Assembly: GCA_037127255.1 (NCBI GenBank)
Contig: JBANSL010000002.1
Span: forward strand, 40,932,392 to 40,996,391
Reading direction: 5' to 3'
DNA from: Persicaria tinctoria
Taxonomy: Eukaryota; Streptophyta; Magnoliopsida; Caryophyllales; Polygonaceae
DNA: 64,000 nt
This document shows, one piece after another, positions 20,979 through 32,582 of this stretch; the first letter of the stretch is position 1; every line of letters starts with the position of its first letter. The notes beneath the pieces were generated by a model that ran no database searches, was not told where the DNA came from, and saw nothing but the letters and a program-made list of their open reading frames with translations. Both the position numbers and the translations under genes were made by a program.

Positions 20979-23292
20979 GAGAGGATGCTTTCCATTTGGA
21001 CAACTGTTTGTTTAGGCTTTGTAACGCTTCCTCAAAAACATTGTTCTTTATTCTACCAGTGATTATAGGGATACCTAGATACTTTTCTAACCCATGCGCT
21101 ATTGGAATGTTCATTTGTTTTGCTAGTGATCGCGCCAAGTTTTGATTGACCTTCTTTGACGGTTGGATTGAGCTTTTATGGTAATTAATAGTTAGACCTG
21201 ATAGATTTGAGAAGTTGTTAATCATATTTTTGATAGTATCCAGACTAGTGTGAGAAGCTTTAGCAAAAATCAATGTATCATCTGCAAATGTTAAGAGCGG
21301 AATGGGAGTTCCATTAGGAGTTAGTTTTATTCCCACTAGTGCATCCTCTAGGCTTGCTTCAGCTATGAGTTCTCTGGCTACACTTTCCATAACTATAACA
21401 AAGATATATGTGGCTAATGGGTCTCCTTGTCTTATACCTCTTTATGGTTTGAAGATTTTCCCAGGGCTATTATTGACCAAAACAGAGAAGGTGGTTGTAG
21501 TTAGGCATTTCATAACCCAGTGAATCCATTGAGAATGAAAGCCAAATTTTGTGAGAGCTGCTTTAATGAAGCTCCAATTAATTTTGTCATAGGCTTTCTC
21601 CATATCTAATTATAAGGCCATCCAACCCTTTTTTCCTTTTTGCTTATGAAAAGAGTGGAATATTTTTTTAGCTATCAGCGTGTTATCTTGAATGGATCTA
21701 CCTTCAACAAAGGCTCCTTGAAAAGGGTTTATGATGTTGGGGAGTATCGGTTTAAGTCTATTGGCAAGGATCTTTTCAATTATTTTGTAAATTGTATTAT
21801 AGAGGCTTATAGGTCTAAAATGGTGGATAGTAGTTTGGTTATCCACTTTTGGTATAAGATCTAGGAAGGTTTGATTGATGTCTTTCAGTAGAGATCCAGA
21901 ATGGAAAAATGCTTTAACAGCTTTACAAACTGAATTACCCACAATGTGCCAATATTTGGTATAAAATTCTGGAGGGAAGCCATCAGGTCCAGGAGATTTT
22001 CCTTCTGCCATAGTTGTTACCGTGTATTTGATTTCTCGATCAGTTAGAGGAATAATTAACTGTGAGTTTTGCTCCTCAGTAACTTCTGATTTTATATATA
22101 CAAGGTCATTAGGGTTGACCAGACCCCTCTTTCTTTCTGTGAATCTGTCAGCCGTTTCAGTTGTAATTTGATTCCTAATAAGATTTTTGTCCGTTGTAGA
22201 AGTTCCATCCCTAGCTGTAAAATTGGAAATGGCTGATCTATAATTTTTGATTTTAACCGATGTTTGGTAGTATTTGGTATTTTTATCTGTTTGTTGAAGG
22301 TGCTTCACTCTCGCTCTTTGTTTCCAGAATCTTTGATCAAATGATAGTAACTGAACTCGTTTGTTCTCCAATCTTTTTAGTTTATTAGTATCTGAAATGG
22401 ATAAAGTCCCCCAAGGGAAGGAATTTTGGAAATCTGTTATTTGTTCTTCTACAGTAATGAGTTGTTTCTGAATATTATTTGTGTGTGTTTTGCACCAAAC
22501 TTTGGTATTTGTCTTTAGGAGTTTCTGTTTTTGAGTAAGTTTGAAGCCAAAGTAACCAGCCATGCTGTTTTGTCAAACTTTTCTAACCATATTCTCGTAA
22601 CTAGAAAAAGTAGTCCATGCCATCTCAAATCTAAATGGAGAACCTTTATCATTCAGAGGGATACCTATTTCGGTTGTAATTAGGCAGTGGTTAGAGAATG
22701 AAAATGGGTGATGACGCATCTTTATGTCTTTGAATTTAGTTATAATGTCTTTGTGAATTAGACCTCTATCTAGTCTTTCACAAGTATTCAATTGGCTATT
22801 GCGATTCTTCCTCCAAGTGAACTGGGATCCAATGAAGGGAATAGTTTGAAGATTAAGAGTATCTTTAACCTCTTTAATACGTCAAAATATACTTAGACTT
22901 AGGGTGCAACCTCCAACTTTTTTATTATCGTTTTCAATATCATTTAGATCCCCTATAATTATAATTGGGAGATTGTGCTTAAAAACTTTGGAATATACTT
23001 CCTGCCAAAATTGATGTTTTTCATTTTCATAACTAGGGGCATAAACAAAGAGGATTGCAAGCTTAAGGTGGTTAATAATAAACTCTATCATGACAAATCT
23101 TTCATTTAGTTCCAAAATGGCTTTATCCTCAATAGTTTTAACACTACGAATAAGGATCCAAATTCCGCCTTTGTGTCCTACGGACGAAATTGTGATGCAT
23201 TTCTGGAACTCAGCTTTCTTCAGATCGGAGTCCAGAGGAGGAGTCACAGATTTAGTTTCAGTCAGAGCTAGAATGTCCAATTTGTTTTTTTA
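20979..23292 (-). pseudogene. LINE (L1-like) ORF2, 5' part: endonuclease and reverse transcriptase
   Basis: Minus-strand order: an endonuclease fragment (23280-22882) with LALTETKS, IWILIRS and IIIIGDLND. A linker follows with a frame change (22791-22573). Reverse transcriptase (22563-21391) has EGKSPGPDGFPPEFY, IYKIIEKILANRLKP, GAFVEGRSIQDN and RGIRQGDPL. The catalytic FADD is kept in LLTFADDTLIFAKAS (21390-20965). Stops interrupt it at about 21610 and 21440 and there are shifts at 22570 and 22880, so it is dead. It lacks the first part of the endonuclease and any ORF1, as expected of a 5'-truncated target-primed insertion. It continues at 16752 beyond the LTR element. Confidence 0.92.
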
Positions 23293-23529
23293 ATTTTTGT
23301 TAGTTGCTAACAAGATTTTAAAAATATTTTTTTAAAATTATTTTTAAATTATCACATAAGTAAGATATGTCACTAATTATTTTTTTAACCAGTGACACAC
23401 TGGAGTTTTATCGTGACAGAGCACTGTAGCACGAGACGCCTAGAACCGGGGTGAGAACGGCGGGAGCCGAGGTAAGAACGGTCGGAGCTGAGATGAAGAT
23501 AGAGCGAGCCGTGGTTGGATCTCCCCCTC
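23293..23529. other. Non-coding spacer with right copy of the ~120-bp repeated unit
   Basis: Bases 23409-23526 match 14007-14078 plus 14887-14918 (shared gtgacagagcac, gctgagatgaagat, gccgtggttggatctccccc). This copy carries no hAT MITE and serves as its paralogous empty site. The two copies flank the LINE region on either side in direct orientation. Confidence 0.7.
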
Positions 23530-24466
23530 TTGGCAATTTGGCAGACTTTTATCTCTTAGAAAAAAAATTGAGAATTGTCTCCTTTGGATTATAGGAGATG
23601 ACAACCTCATAAATATTTGGAATGACTCTTGGGTACCCAATAAAAAACTTAAGAACTACATGGGTAACAATGACCCGAACATGAAAGTCAGCCACCTCTT
23701 TACCCCTCAAAAGCTCTGGAATAAGCCTCTCATTCAGAGTCTTTTCCCTCAAAATATAGCTGACTGTGTTTTACCCCTCAACATCCCAACATGGCAAGCT
23801 CAGGAAAAGCTATTCTGAGCACCTAATCCCACATGAAAATTCACCATCAAATATGCTAAGAAAATTACCAACACTAACCACAACATAGAAAACCATAAAT
23901 GGATCTGGAACCTAAACCTCCCTCCTCGCCTTAAAAACCTAGTATGGAAAATTAAAATAGATGCTCTACCCACGACCAGCAGGCTTAATAGGTACATCAA
24001 CGGAGTACCAAACGTCTGTTCCCTATGTAACCTCAGAAATGAGGATGTCACTCACCTCTTTACGGAGTGCTTCTTTGCAAAGGAACTAATAGCCCAATTT
24101 GAACAAACGACAGGTAAGTTCTTTCACAACCTCTCCTTGCAAGGTTCCCTGTGCGACAACATTAGTCAAATCAAGCAGGCAAATCAGTTTTTTGAAGATC
24201 TAGTGGTTATTTGGGAAATGATCTGGGAAACTAGAAACAAGTTAATCTTTAAACATACAACCCCTGACACCTCTGATAATATGATTAAGTGAATTAATAA
24301 AAATATTCAAGACTGTAGAGAAATAAATCCCAGGAGTATTAATAGAGATATCAATAAGAGGAAAAAAAGGTCTAGATCTAAATGGACTAGACCAGTAGGA
24401 GCCATCTACAAGATTAACGTAGATGGTTATGTCAAACCCAATGCGTTTATGGAATTTCATCTATAT
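23530..24466 (+). pseudogene. Second LINE fragment, plus strand: zf-RVT and start of RNase H
   Basis: It reads GDDNLINIWNDSWVPNKK, then a linker. A zf-RVT-like region follows with WIWNLNLPPRLKNLVWKIK and CSLCNLRNEDVTHLFTEC (23900-24075). After a further linker the RNase H start YKINVDG appears (near 24410) and the homology ends abruptly. Stops occur at 23816-23818 and at least twice later. It is related to, but clearly diverged from, the minus-strand LINE at 15057-23292. The catalytic core of the reverse transcriptase is not present. Confidence 0.85.
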
Positions 24467-25644
24467 GTATTACCTCACCGTGAAGACAAAACGACTAGAA
24501 ATACCTGCAAGCCTTAATCGTGAGGGGGTATGATAAGATTTATATGTTAATTAGTCCAAGCGATGGGGGCGTTTATGTTTGGCTCGCGAATATCTGAACC
24601 GTTCAGTCGTCATTTAGAGAAGGGGTCAAGTGATGTTCTTATTCCAAGAACGTTCTGCTCCGATCGAAGATCTTGAGAACTCAACTCCGGGGGCTTTAGG
24701 TCCGGGAGGCAATCAGAGCTCTTTAGCTTTTTATCTTGGATCGGATCCCTTTCTTCGGGGTCGAAGGGGAGTATTTATAGGGAAACTAAGTGAGTAGCCG
24801 GCTGGTGACCTCGTGGTTCTACATAGGACACGTGTAACGCATGCCCACACGCTTATGGGTATAGGTAACACACATGATGCTATTAGAGGTGAGGTGTTTG
24901 AGCCAGCGAGATGCTTGCTAGGATCCCAGAGAGTTACGAGACATTCAGAGGGTCTGCTCTTGTTCTTACGCAGAATTATATCGATATTCAGGTCGCGAGG
25001 AAATGTGGGTAAAGGTTTTTGAGGGTGTTGGTTCTAGTCATGACTTGATCAATTACCTTACTCGCAATGAATCTGGTGGTGGGGCCAGATGTCTTTTTGC
25101 GTCGGGTGGCTCATTTATGATGTCATACTCGTGTGATTTAATAGGTCTATTTTCCATGACATCATCATATCTCCTCGTAACCGGATCGTGAGTTATCCAT
25201 CATTCGCGATTGGGTTTCGACAAACATGATGCTTCCTGCCAAACATCAGTTTATTGGATGGGCCTTGATTGGGCCTATCGTGCATTTTACCCCACTTAAG
25301 GGAGTGACCCCATAGAGACCTATAAGTGGGTTTTTTGCATTGTTCCTCTTCATTCCGCATTTCTGAACAATTAAAGAGGAGAGAGAGAGAGTCCAAGGGT
25401 TTTCTGTGCTCTCGGAGAAACGAAATCGGATTAGGGTGGTAGTTTGCTTCTTGGCTTTCCAAGCTTACCGGCGTCTCTCTTTTGTACTTCTCAAGTAAAT
25501 TTTCTTCGATCTTTCTCTTACCCTTCTTAATTTATAGGTTTGCTCTTTTTTTTTAAAGTGTTTTTAGGGCAAAGGGATACCAACCTCAGTGGTGGAAACC
25601 GCCTTCCTACGGTGTAAGGGACGGTGGTCATTGGGCGGAGACCG
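24467..25644. other. Unclassified DNA with LTR-like promoter features
   Basis: After a purine run (cgtgaggggg, about 24521) the sequence contains a TATA-like agtatttatagg (24770) and later a GA-rich leader and T-rich stretch. This would fit an old LTR, but no second copy is in the window. No coding region is supported. It forms the left flank of family A element 1 and ends in GGGTACACCCTGGTGT. Confidence 0.35.
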
Positions 25645-25660
25645 GGGTACACCCTGGTGT

Positions 25661-26730
25661 TGTGAGCCTAATTTGCCATGTTTTACACTAACTTTTATAT
25701 CGATTTCTGCATACATTGCATGCATTTGGGTTAGAATAATACAGAATCTGTGTAGTTTACACTTATTTGCAATATATGGAGGTCTACACAAGTTTTTGTT
25801 ATATTTCGCAGAAATTGGACGCACTTTGAAGCTTAAAGGAAACTCATGGAGAAGCTAAGGATGTTGCAGCTGGGGAAAACGCCATTTTTAACCATTCTTC
25901 ATTCTTAATAAAGCTTTGATGTCTTCATGAGAGTTGTAGCCCTCGGAAAGAGCTTTCCAACGCATGGTCATATGCGTCAATCCGACGAACGAGGACTCGG
26001 GAAAGTGCGTTTCAAAAACAGAGCAGAAAGCTGAGAAAACTCTACTCGATCTCGACGAGGGCTGGTCGAGCACACCTGGTCGAGCAGAGCTGATCGAGGA
26101 CACTGAGTCAGAGACAACCTGATCCCGGAACCCTACTCGATCTCGAGGAGATCTAGTCGAGATCGACGAGCCCCGAGTCCAGATCCGAGCCGGTCGAGCA
26201 GAGCCACCCGGGAAGACCTAGTCGATGAGCCAATCCTACTCGAGACAGAGGAAGGCTACTCGAGATCGACTAGACCTGTGAGTCATGTCCGAGTCACATC
26301 GAGCACCAGCTAGCCGAGACGCCGAGTCGACCAACAATCCTACTCGAGACAGAGGAGGGCTACTCGAGATCGAGGAGCCCTAGTCGAGATCGACGAGCCG
26401 TGTCCGGTAGCGCGTTATGCGGTTTCGCTGTCCTACTAGGATTGGGAGTCCTTGGATCCAATTCTATCCAATTTGGCCGAGATCTATCAACATCTATCAA
26501 GTTCTATCTATGGAGAAGACATGGAAGACATCTTACCTATTTTAGATTTATTTTCCTTTTATATTTAATTCCTAAATTGCTTTTATTTATCTTTTAAAGT
26601 TTTAGATATAATTTTAGATATAGATAGATATCTTCTATCCTTAGATAGCAAGGATTAGAAGGCTATAAATAAAGCCCTAGGGGGGGCTTATTTTCATTCA
26701 TTCAAGAAAAGTCGTCTTAGGACGCAAAGA

Positions 26731-26769
<39 letters not shown>

Positions 26770-27495
26770 GCGAGAGAGGAGGAACGTTTGGAAGGTTTTG
26801 TTAGTTTTAGTTTATTTTATGTTAAAGTTAATTTCTTTTATTATGTTTTGTTTCTAATTTTCTTCTTCTAGGGTTGGGGTGATCCCAACATAGATATGTG
26901 TGTTTGATTTATAAATCCATGAATTTATATGTCTTTATCATTATCTACCTATGTGCTTAATCCTTTGCGAAAGTTGAGGAAATTCCTTATTCATGATATT
27001 GAAGCGAAAGTGATCTTATTATGAATTGGATAGTAATTAGGGTTTGCTTGCGAAAGTTGGTTGATCCTAATTAAGAAAAGGTAGAAACAAATTAGGATTT
27101 TATGCGAGAGCCTCTATCACCTAAATTGTAGGAATTTGCGAAAGTCGATTCCTTGATATAAAGCATGCATATTTATGTGATTTATGATCTACACATATGT
27201 TTATTGTTCTGGTGATCCCTAACCTTGAAAGTTTGCATCTTCATTTGTTTTATTTTATTATTTTTATTCGGCACATATTCTACCCGACACCAACCACCAT
27301 TCCCTCTCCATCCATCGACATCGACCCATCTATTCTATGTCGACAACAACCTCCCCACCTTTTCCCGCTATCCCTGAACCCCAAAACACACTAAACCTAG
27401 AACCGCTGACTTCTCTCCTGAGGACGAACCTGACTCCACTATCCTATAGCGGGGTCTTGACTACAAATTTATTTGGTCGAGAAACCCTCTCGTCA
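25661..27495 (+). repeat. Family A 5' LTR
   Basis: A central block (26040-26400) is packed with palindromic CTCGATCTCGACGAG / CTCGAGATCGA motifs. A TATA box (ctataaataaag, about 26662) precedes a (GA)n tract at 26734-26766 and a 5' leader. The block ends at the primer-binding site. Confidence 0.9.
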
Positions 27496-27498
27496 AAT

Positions 27499-27517
27499 TG
27501 GCGCCATTGCCGGGGAG
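27499..27517 (+). promoter_or_regulatory. Gypsy-type primer-binding site of family A
   Basis: TTGGCGCCATTGCCGGGGA begins four bases after the LTR end. This is the type commonly found in Athila/Tat-lineage plant Ty3-gypsy elements. Confidence 0.8.
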
Positions 27518-27682
27518 ATATCAATCGCGCCTAGTTTAATTGTGAAGGTTCAGAAAAGCCCATCCCTTTTTCTTACCCTTCACATACCCTACCACCACCT
27601 ACCTCACCGGTACCAACTGGGTGCCAAGCTTTTGCCACTAATTTGTGTTCTTGATTGTGATTTCAAAAGCTTAGGTACAAAG

Positions 27683-28411
27683 ATGGAAGACTTTGTTGAA
27701 GGGAATCCTGCATGGGAAGAATGGTATCAAGATTTGAGACGGAGAAATAGGATCGCAGTGGAGGAGTCACGATTAAGGGAAATAGCTCGGCTGGAAGACG
27801 AAATCCGAAGGCTTGAGGCTTCCATTCAGTCTAAAGGACCATGCCCTCCTCTCGACGAGCCAATTGACCCACTCAATGTCGACAATCAGGTATGTCCTTC
27901 CTCGAATTTCATTCCTACTTTGCTACCTATTGTTGATGAATCATATGAAGGATCCCAAGAAGAAGAAGCACTAGAAGAGAAGAAGTTGGACATTGTTGAC
28001 CAGGGCATTCCAAGATCGCTTTTACCTTACAAGGTGAAGGCTATCCCCGATGATTTTGAGCAACCGATGTTCATATTCAAGTATGGGGTCCTAGCAAAGT
28101 GGCATGAAGCTCCGCATGATGAGATGGAAATATCTCTTCCCACTCCACCGTTTTGCTGTGGTGGAGACGCGCAACCAAGTCAACCTATGAATCGGAAGAG
28201 GTATGATGATGAGGTATGTATATTTTCTTTATATCTTCCCTTATACATGCCAGCTGGAGCCAGGGAAGATGAATGGGTGGAGCCATGGAGCATTCACTCG
28301 GGGAGGTTTAAGCTTCTTCACATAATGCCCCCGGTTGACATCCCACGCTTCCCACCACCGGAGGAACCACCAGATCCACCTATACCTCCGGACAAAGATG
28401 AGCCAGGCTAA
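27683..28411 (+). CDS. ORF of family A non-autonomous element, function unknown
   Basis: 242 codons from ATG 27683 (an upstream Met at 27473 lies in the LTR). The N-terminal part is a charged probable coiled coil (about residues 15-50, with RLREIARLEDEIRRLEAS). An acidic linker follows, then a segment with IPDDFEQPMFIFKYG and PFCCGGD. The Pro-rich tail contains GRFKLLHIMPP and PPEEPPDPPIPPDKDEPG. The tail resembles the C-terminus of Athila-type pol, in which a GxxLKPY-like motif is followed by Pro-rich sequence, but this is a weak analogy. No zinc knuckle, protease, reverse transcriptase or integrase is seen. The ORF probably derives from a gag/pol deletion in a trans-mobilised element. Confidence 0.6.
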   Translation: MEDFVEGNPAWEEWYQDLRRRNRIAVEESRLREIARLEDEIRRLEASIQSKGPCPPLDEPIDPLNVDNQVCPSSNFIPTLLPIVDESYEGSQEEEALEEKKLDIVDQGIPRSLLPYKVKAIPDDFEQPMFIFKYGVLAKWHEAPHDEMEISLPTPPFCCGGDAQPSQPMNRKRYDDEVCIFSLYLPLYMPAGAREDEWVEPWSIHSGRFKLLHIMPPVDIPRFPPPEEPPDPPIPPDKDEPG

Positions 28412-29884
28412 TGCTTAATGAAGAAGTCGACCTAGCGACTATAAAATCTAGAGCTTGTAAATAGACATTTATTTTTGGGACTTTTGGACATTGTTGCTTT
28501 TGTTTGTTTTTGGTTTGGAACCTTTTAGTTTTTCTATTATGGGTATATGTCTTCTACACTTTTCAGGTCCATGGATAGAAGCAAACTACATTCAGACTCG
28601 GCCCAGGATTCTTTTATTCGACATTTTGAGGCCCTGCACACCTGTCTTGTGAGTTTCTTTCTTTACCCTTGTTTTTATACAGTGAGGACACTGTAATGTT
28701 TAAGTATGGGGTGGGGGAAGGGCTTACTCTATGCATATTTGGCTTTATTTGACATTTTTTGTGCATATTTAGAGTTTATTTCTTGAATTGCTTATACATG
28801 GCTATTTTGTAATTCATTATTAATTTATGTGCTTATATGCATGTTTTCCAAAGTTTATAAAAATGACCCCCATTGAAAATTTTGATTAGTGTCATGGAAG
28901 CTTAAATTGAACTCGACGATACAAAAAAATTGGATTCATTAGAGATATAGCATGAAAATGCCTAGTGAAGGGAAGTCACAATGAAGTGCATATTTTGATG
29001 AAAACCATGAAATGAGGTCAAATTTGAAGTTGCTTTTTACATGTTGCATGATAAGATGATGGAGGACTTTATATTTCCATATAATGCTCATTGTTTAAAT
29101 TCCTAGCCTTACCTATGCTTATGCATCACAAAAGCCATAATATGCCTTATTTCTTGCTCCACATGATCTAAATATTGCCCATTCTTTACCTTATTTCTTA
29201 TCCGGGGATTATGTTGAGAATGATGATTGCATTATGAAGATTATTATATGGTGTTTGTGTTGTTATATATCATTATTGGAGTTTGGCAGGGAAATTGTTT
29301 GAAAAATATGGAAAATTTAATGAGTGAAAGAAAATCCAATCACCTCAGGAGATAAAGGTAGATTGACCCTGCTCTCTAAGATAATAGTTTGGAGAGATGG
29401 GACACATTGTGAGGAGTCCAAAGCACTAAGTATCCGGGGCCATTCATGACACCCATGTTTGCGACTCGCGAGAAGGCAGTGCTGAGGTTAGAGAGGTAAA
29501 AACATTATTATTGAGAAAAAGCATTATGAAAGGTGATGAATCTTATGGAGAAGGAATGTGGAAATTCAATTTGGAAATACTCCATTTCCCCGGATCAAAA
29601 GCACCACATGGCCAAAAATTGCCCACCTTTAGCCTTTTACCAATCTACTCCTTATTTGAGCTTAATTAAAGTCCTCTTGATTATTGTTGCTTTGTCACAT
29701 ATAAATTGTTTTTGCATGAACCTTCTTTTGTGAGTAGATGTTGCTTTTGTATAATTGCACATGCATGGATTTGTGACACAAGTACCTTTTCAATGATGGT
29801 AATTGACTGCTGGGTTATATGAGAATGAATATGATATGTTGAGAGTTTTGATTTCTCCCCTGACTGAAAATTAAAAGTATTGCT
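28412..29884 (+). other. Non-coding 3' interior of family A with an internal purine signal
   Basis: A gaggacactgtaatg...aagtatggggtggggg signal near 28680-28720 is repeated in related form just before the 3' LTR. The rest is AT-rich with no open frame I trust. A homologous region is found at 45156-46300. Confidence 0.6.
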
Positions 29885-29918
29885 TGAGGACAAGCAAGCT
29901 TAAGTATGGGGTGTTTGT
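29885..29918 (+). promoter_or_regulatory. 3' polypurine-like signal of family A
   Basis: gaggacaagcaagcttaagtatggggtgtttgt immediately precedes the 3' LTR start. Athila-type elements have similar gaggacaa...taagtttgggg sequences at this place. The same signal precedes the LTR at 46301. Confidence 0.6.
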
Positions 29919-31013
29919 TGTGAGCCTAATTTGCCATGTTTTACACTAACTTTTATATCGATTTCTGCATACATTGCATGCATTTGGGTTAGAATAATAC
30001 AGAATCTGTGTAGTTTACACTTATTTGCAATATATAGAGGTCTACACAAGTTTTTGTTATATTTCGCAGAAATCGGACGCACTTTGAAGCTTAAAGGAAA
30101 CTCATGGAGAAGCTAAAGATGTTGCAGCTGGGGAAAACGCCATTTTTCACCATTCTTCATTCTGAATCAAGCTTTGATGTCTTCATGAGAGTTGTAGCCC
30201 TCGGAAAGAGCTTTCCAACGCATTGTCATATGCGTCAATCCGACGAACGAGGACTCGGGAAACTGCGTTTTAAAAACAGAGCAGAAAGCTGAGAGAACTC
30301 TACTCGATCTCGCGGGTACACCGTACTCGATCTCGACGAGGGCTGGTCGAGCACACCTGGTCGAGCAGAGCTGATCAAGGACACTGAGTCAGAGACAACC
30401 CGATCCCGGAACCCTACTCGATCTCGAGGAGATCTAGTCGAGATCGACGAGCCCCGAGTCCAGATCCGAGTCGGTCGAGCAGAGCCACCCGGGAAGACCT
30501 AGTCGATGAGCCAATCCTACTCAAGACAGAGCAAGGCTACTCAAGATCGAATAGACCCGTGAGTCATGTCCGAGTCACATCGAGCACCAGCTAGCCGAGA
30601 CGCCGAGTCGACCAACAATCCTACTCGAGACAGAGGAGGGCTACTCGAGATCGAGGAGCCCTAGTCGAGATCGACGAGCCGTGTCCGGTAGCGCGTTACG
30701 CGGTTTCGCTGTCCTACTAGGATTGGGAGTCCTTGGATCCAATTCTATCCAATTTGGCCGAGATCTATCAACATCTATCAAGTTCTATCTATGGAGAAGA
30801 CATGGAAGACATCTTACCTATTTTAGATTTATTTTCCTTTTAGATTTAATTCCTAAATTGCTTTTATTTATCTTTTAAAGTTTTATATATAATTTTAGAT
30901 ATAGATAGATATCTTCTATCCTTGGATAGCAAGGATTAGAAGGCAATAAAGCCCTGGGGGGGGGGGGGCTGATTTTCATTCATTCAAGAAAAGTCGTCTT
31001 AGGACGCAAGGAG

Positions 31014-31084
<71 letters not shown>

Positions 31085-31556
31085 GAGAGAGAGGAGGAAC
31101 GTTTGGAAGGTTTTGTAAGTTTTAGTTTATTTTATGTTAAAGTTAATTTCTTTTATTATGTTTTGTTTCTAATTTTCTTCTTCTAGGGTTGGGGTGATCC
31201 CAACATAGATATGTGTGTTTGATTTATAAATCCATGAATTTATATGTCTTTATCATCATCTACCTATGTGCTTAATCCTTTGCGAAAGTTGAGGAAATTC
31301 CTTATTCATGATATTGAAGCGAAAGTGATCTTATTATGAATTGGATCGTAATTAGGGTTTGCTTGCGAAAGTTGGTTGATCCTAATTAAGAAAAGGTAGA
31401 AACAAATTAGGATTTTATGCGAGAGCCTCTATCACCTAAATTGTTGGAATTTGCGAGAGTCGATTCCTTGATATAAAGCATGCATATTTATGTGATTTAT
31501 GATCTACACATATGTTTATTGTTGTGGTGATCCCTAACCTTGGAAGTTTGCATCTT
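29919..31556 (+). repeat. Family A 3' LTR, first part
   Basis: Matches 25661-27241 of the 5' LTR. Differences of note: an extra ~23 bp (cgggtacaccgt plus a repeated actcgatctcg, about 30312-30334); loss of four bases that removes the TATA box (ggcaataaagccc near 30940 against ggctataaataaagccc); a G run at 30955-30968; and a (GA)n tract twice as long (31015-31082). It is cut at 31556 by the large insertion. Confidence 0.9.
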
Positions 31557-32331
31557 GTACCTGTGATTTACTCCAAGTCAATACATTGCCAGGTTTACGT
31601 CTTGTACATGTGATTTACTCCAAGTCAATACAAAATAAAGGTATTCACCTCTTCCAAAAAAAAGAAGGTATTCACCCTTACATAAACACAATCAATAGCT
31701 TTAGGAGGACCAGGGCCAGGGCCACAAAGGTGCAAATACATAAATATTTTGAAATATTAACCCAGATTTTTCTACTTAGAATTTTTACCATCGCAATACT
31801 ACAATTGTGAGTAAAAGTATCCAAACAAAAAGTATCAACGTCTAAATACAACAGTCATCATATTGTAATATAGTAATGTAATTTTGACTGTACAAGTAAA
31901 AAAAATCAGACCTATATCAGGAAGAATTCTGAAAATATAGCTGCGCTAAATCATTAAGTCTCTCAATCAATAGTAAAAAACAAACTAAGAAGACAGTGTA
32001 AAGGAATTTTTTGAACCCAATTAAAGTAGAAGACATACAAAATCAAGAACTCCATCAAAGGTGAGCCGGTTTTCAGCAGAGATGATATAGTTCCCATGGC
32101 CTACTGAAGATTGAGAAGACTAGTGTTGTTAAATTGAGATGATATAGTTCCCAGACAAATAATTAGCATTGAATTACAAGTTTTTTTATTGAAACATGTT
32201 TTTTATTTACTGCATTTGTTTAAATAGTTCATTGCTTGGCTTAAAATAGGGGTGTAAGTGAACGGATACTTTTCCTAAAACTTGTGGACAAGCCTAAAGC
32301 AGCCCTTATTTTTTTTTATCCGAGGGAGTAT
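31557..32331. other. Left part of the CACTA-like insertion, mostly non-coding
   Basis: Starts with a 30-bp direct repeat (cttgtac.tgtgatttactcc, at 31554 and 31602). A possible minus-strand exon lies at 32100-32039, with a TCTTCAGTAG acceptor and a GTATGT donor. It is open in two frames (for example HGNYIISAENRLTFDGVLDF), but neither continues in frame from the exon at 38320-38080. The remainder is AT-rich. Confidence 0.4.
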
Positions 32332-32570
32332 TATGAGAGTATATGGGCTATATGGGCTTTCAGTATAATGGATAGAAAGGCCCAGATGTAATAAAGCCCA
32401 AGATCTCTCTATAGTATAGTTAGAAATGTATAAATAGCTTGTTCTGTGTAATAGAGAATTACGGGTTTTAGTTGTAACAAACACAATTTGTGCTAGTTGA
32501 AGCTCCATCTATGGAGAACTGATTTCCTCCATAGCTGAATCAGGAAACTCAGGTAATCTGAAGTTTCTTA
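32332..32570 (+). repeat. Copia 5' LTR
   Basis: 239 bp, with a TATA box (gtataaatag) at about 32428. It is followed directly by the primer-binding site. Confidence 0.97.
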
Positions 32571-32582
32571 TGTTATCAGAGC
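32571..32582 (+). promoter_or_regulatory. Copia primer-binding site
   Basis: TGTTATCAGAGC abuts the LTR and is one mismatch from the initiator tRNA-Met complement. Confidence 0.85.

Noticed and set aside
24467..25644. Solo LTR
   Set aside because: TATA-like site and purine run are suggestive, but no target duplication or second copy could be shown.
32039..32100. Third exon of the captured gene
   Set aside because: Acceptor and donor look good and HGNYIISAENRLTFDG is protein-like, but phase does not fit the exon at 38080-38320, so it is mentioned only as a possibility.
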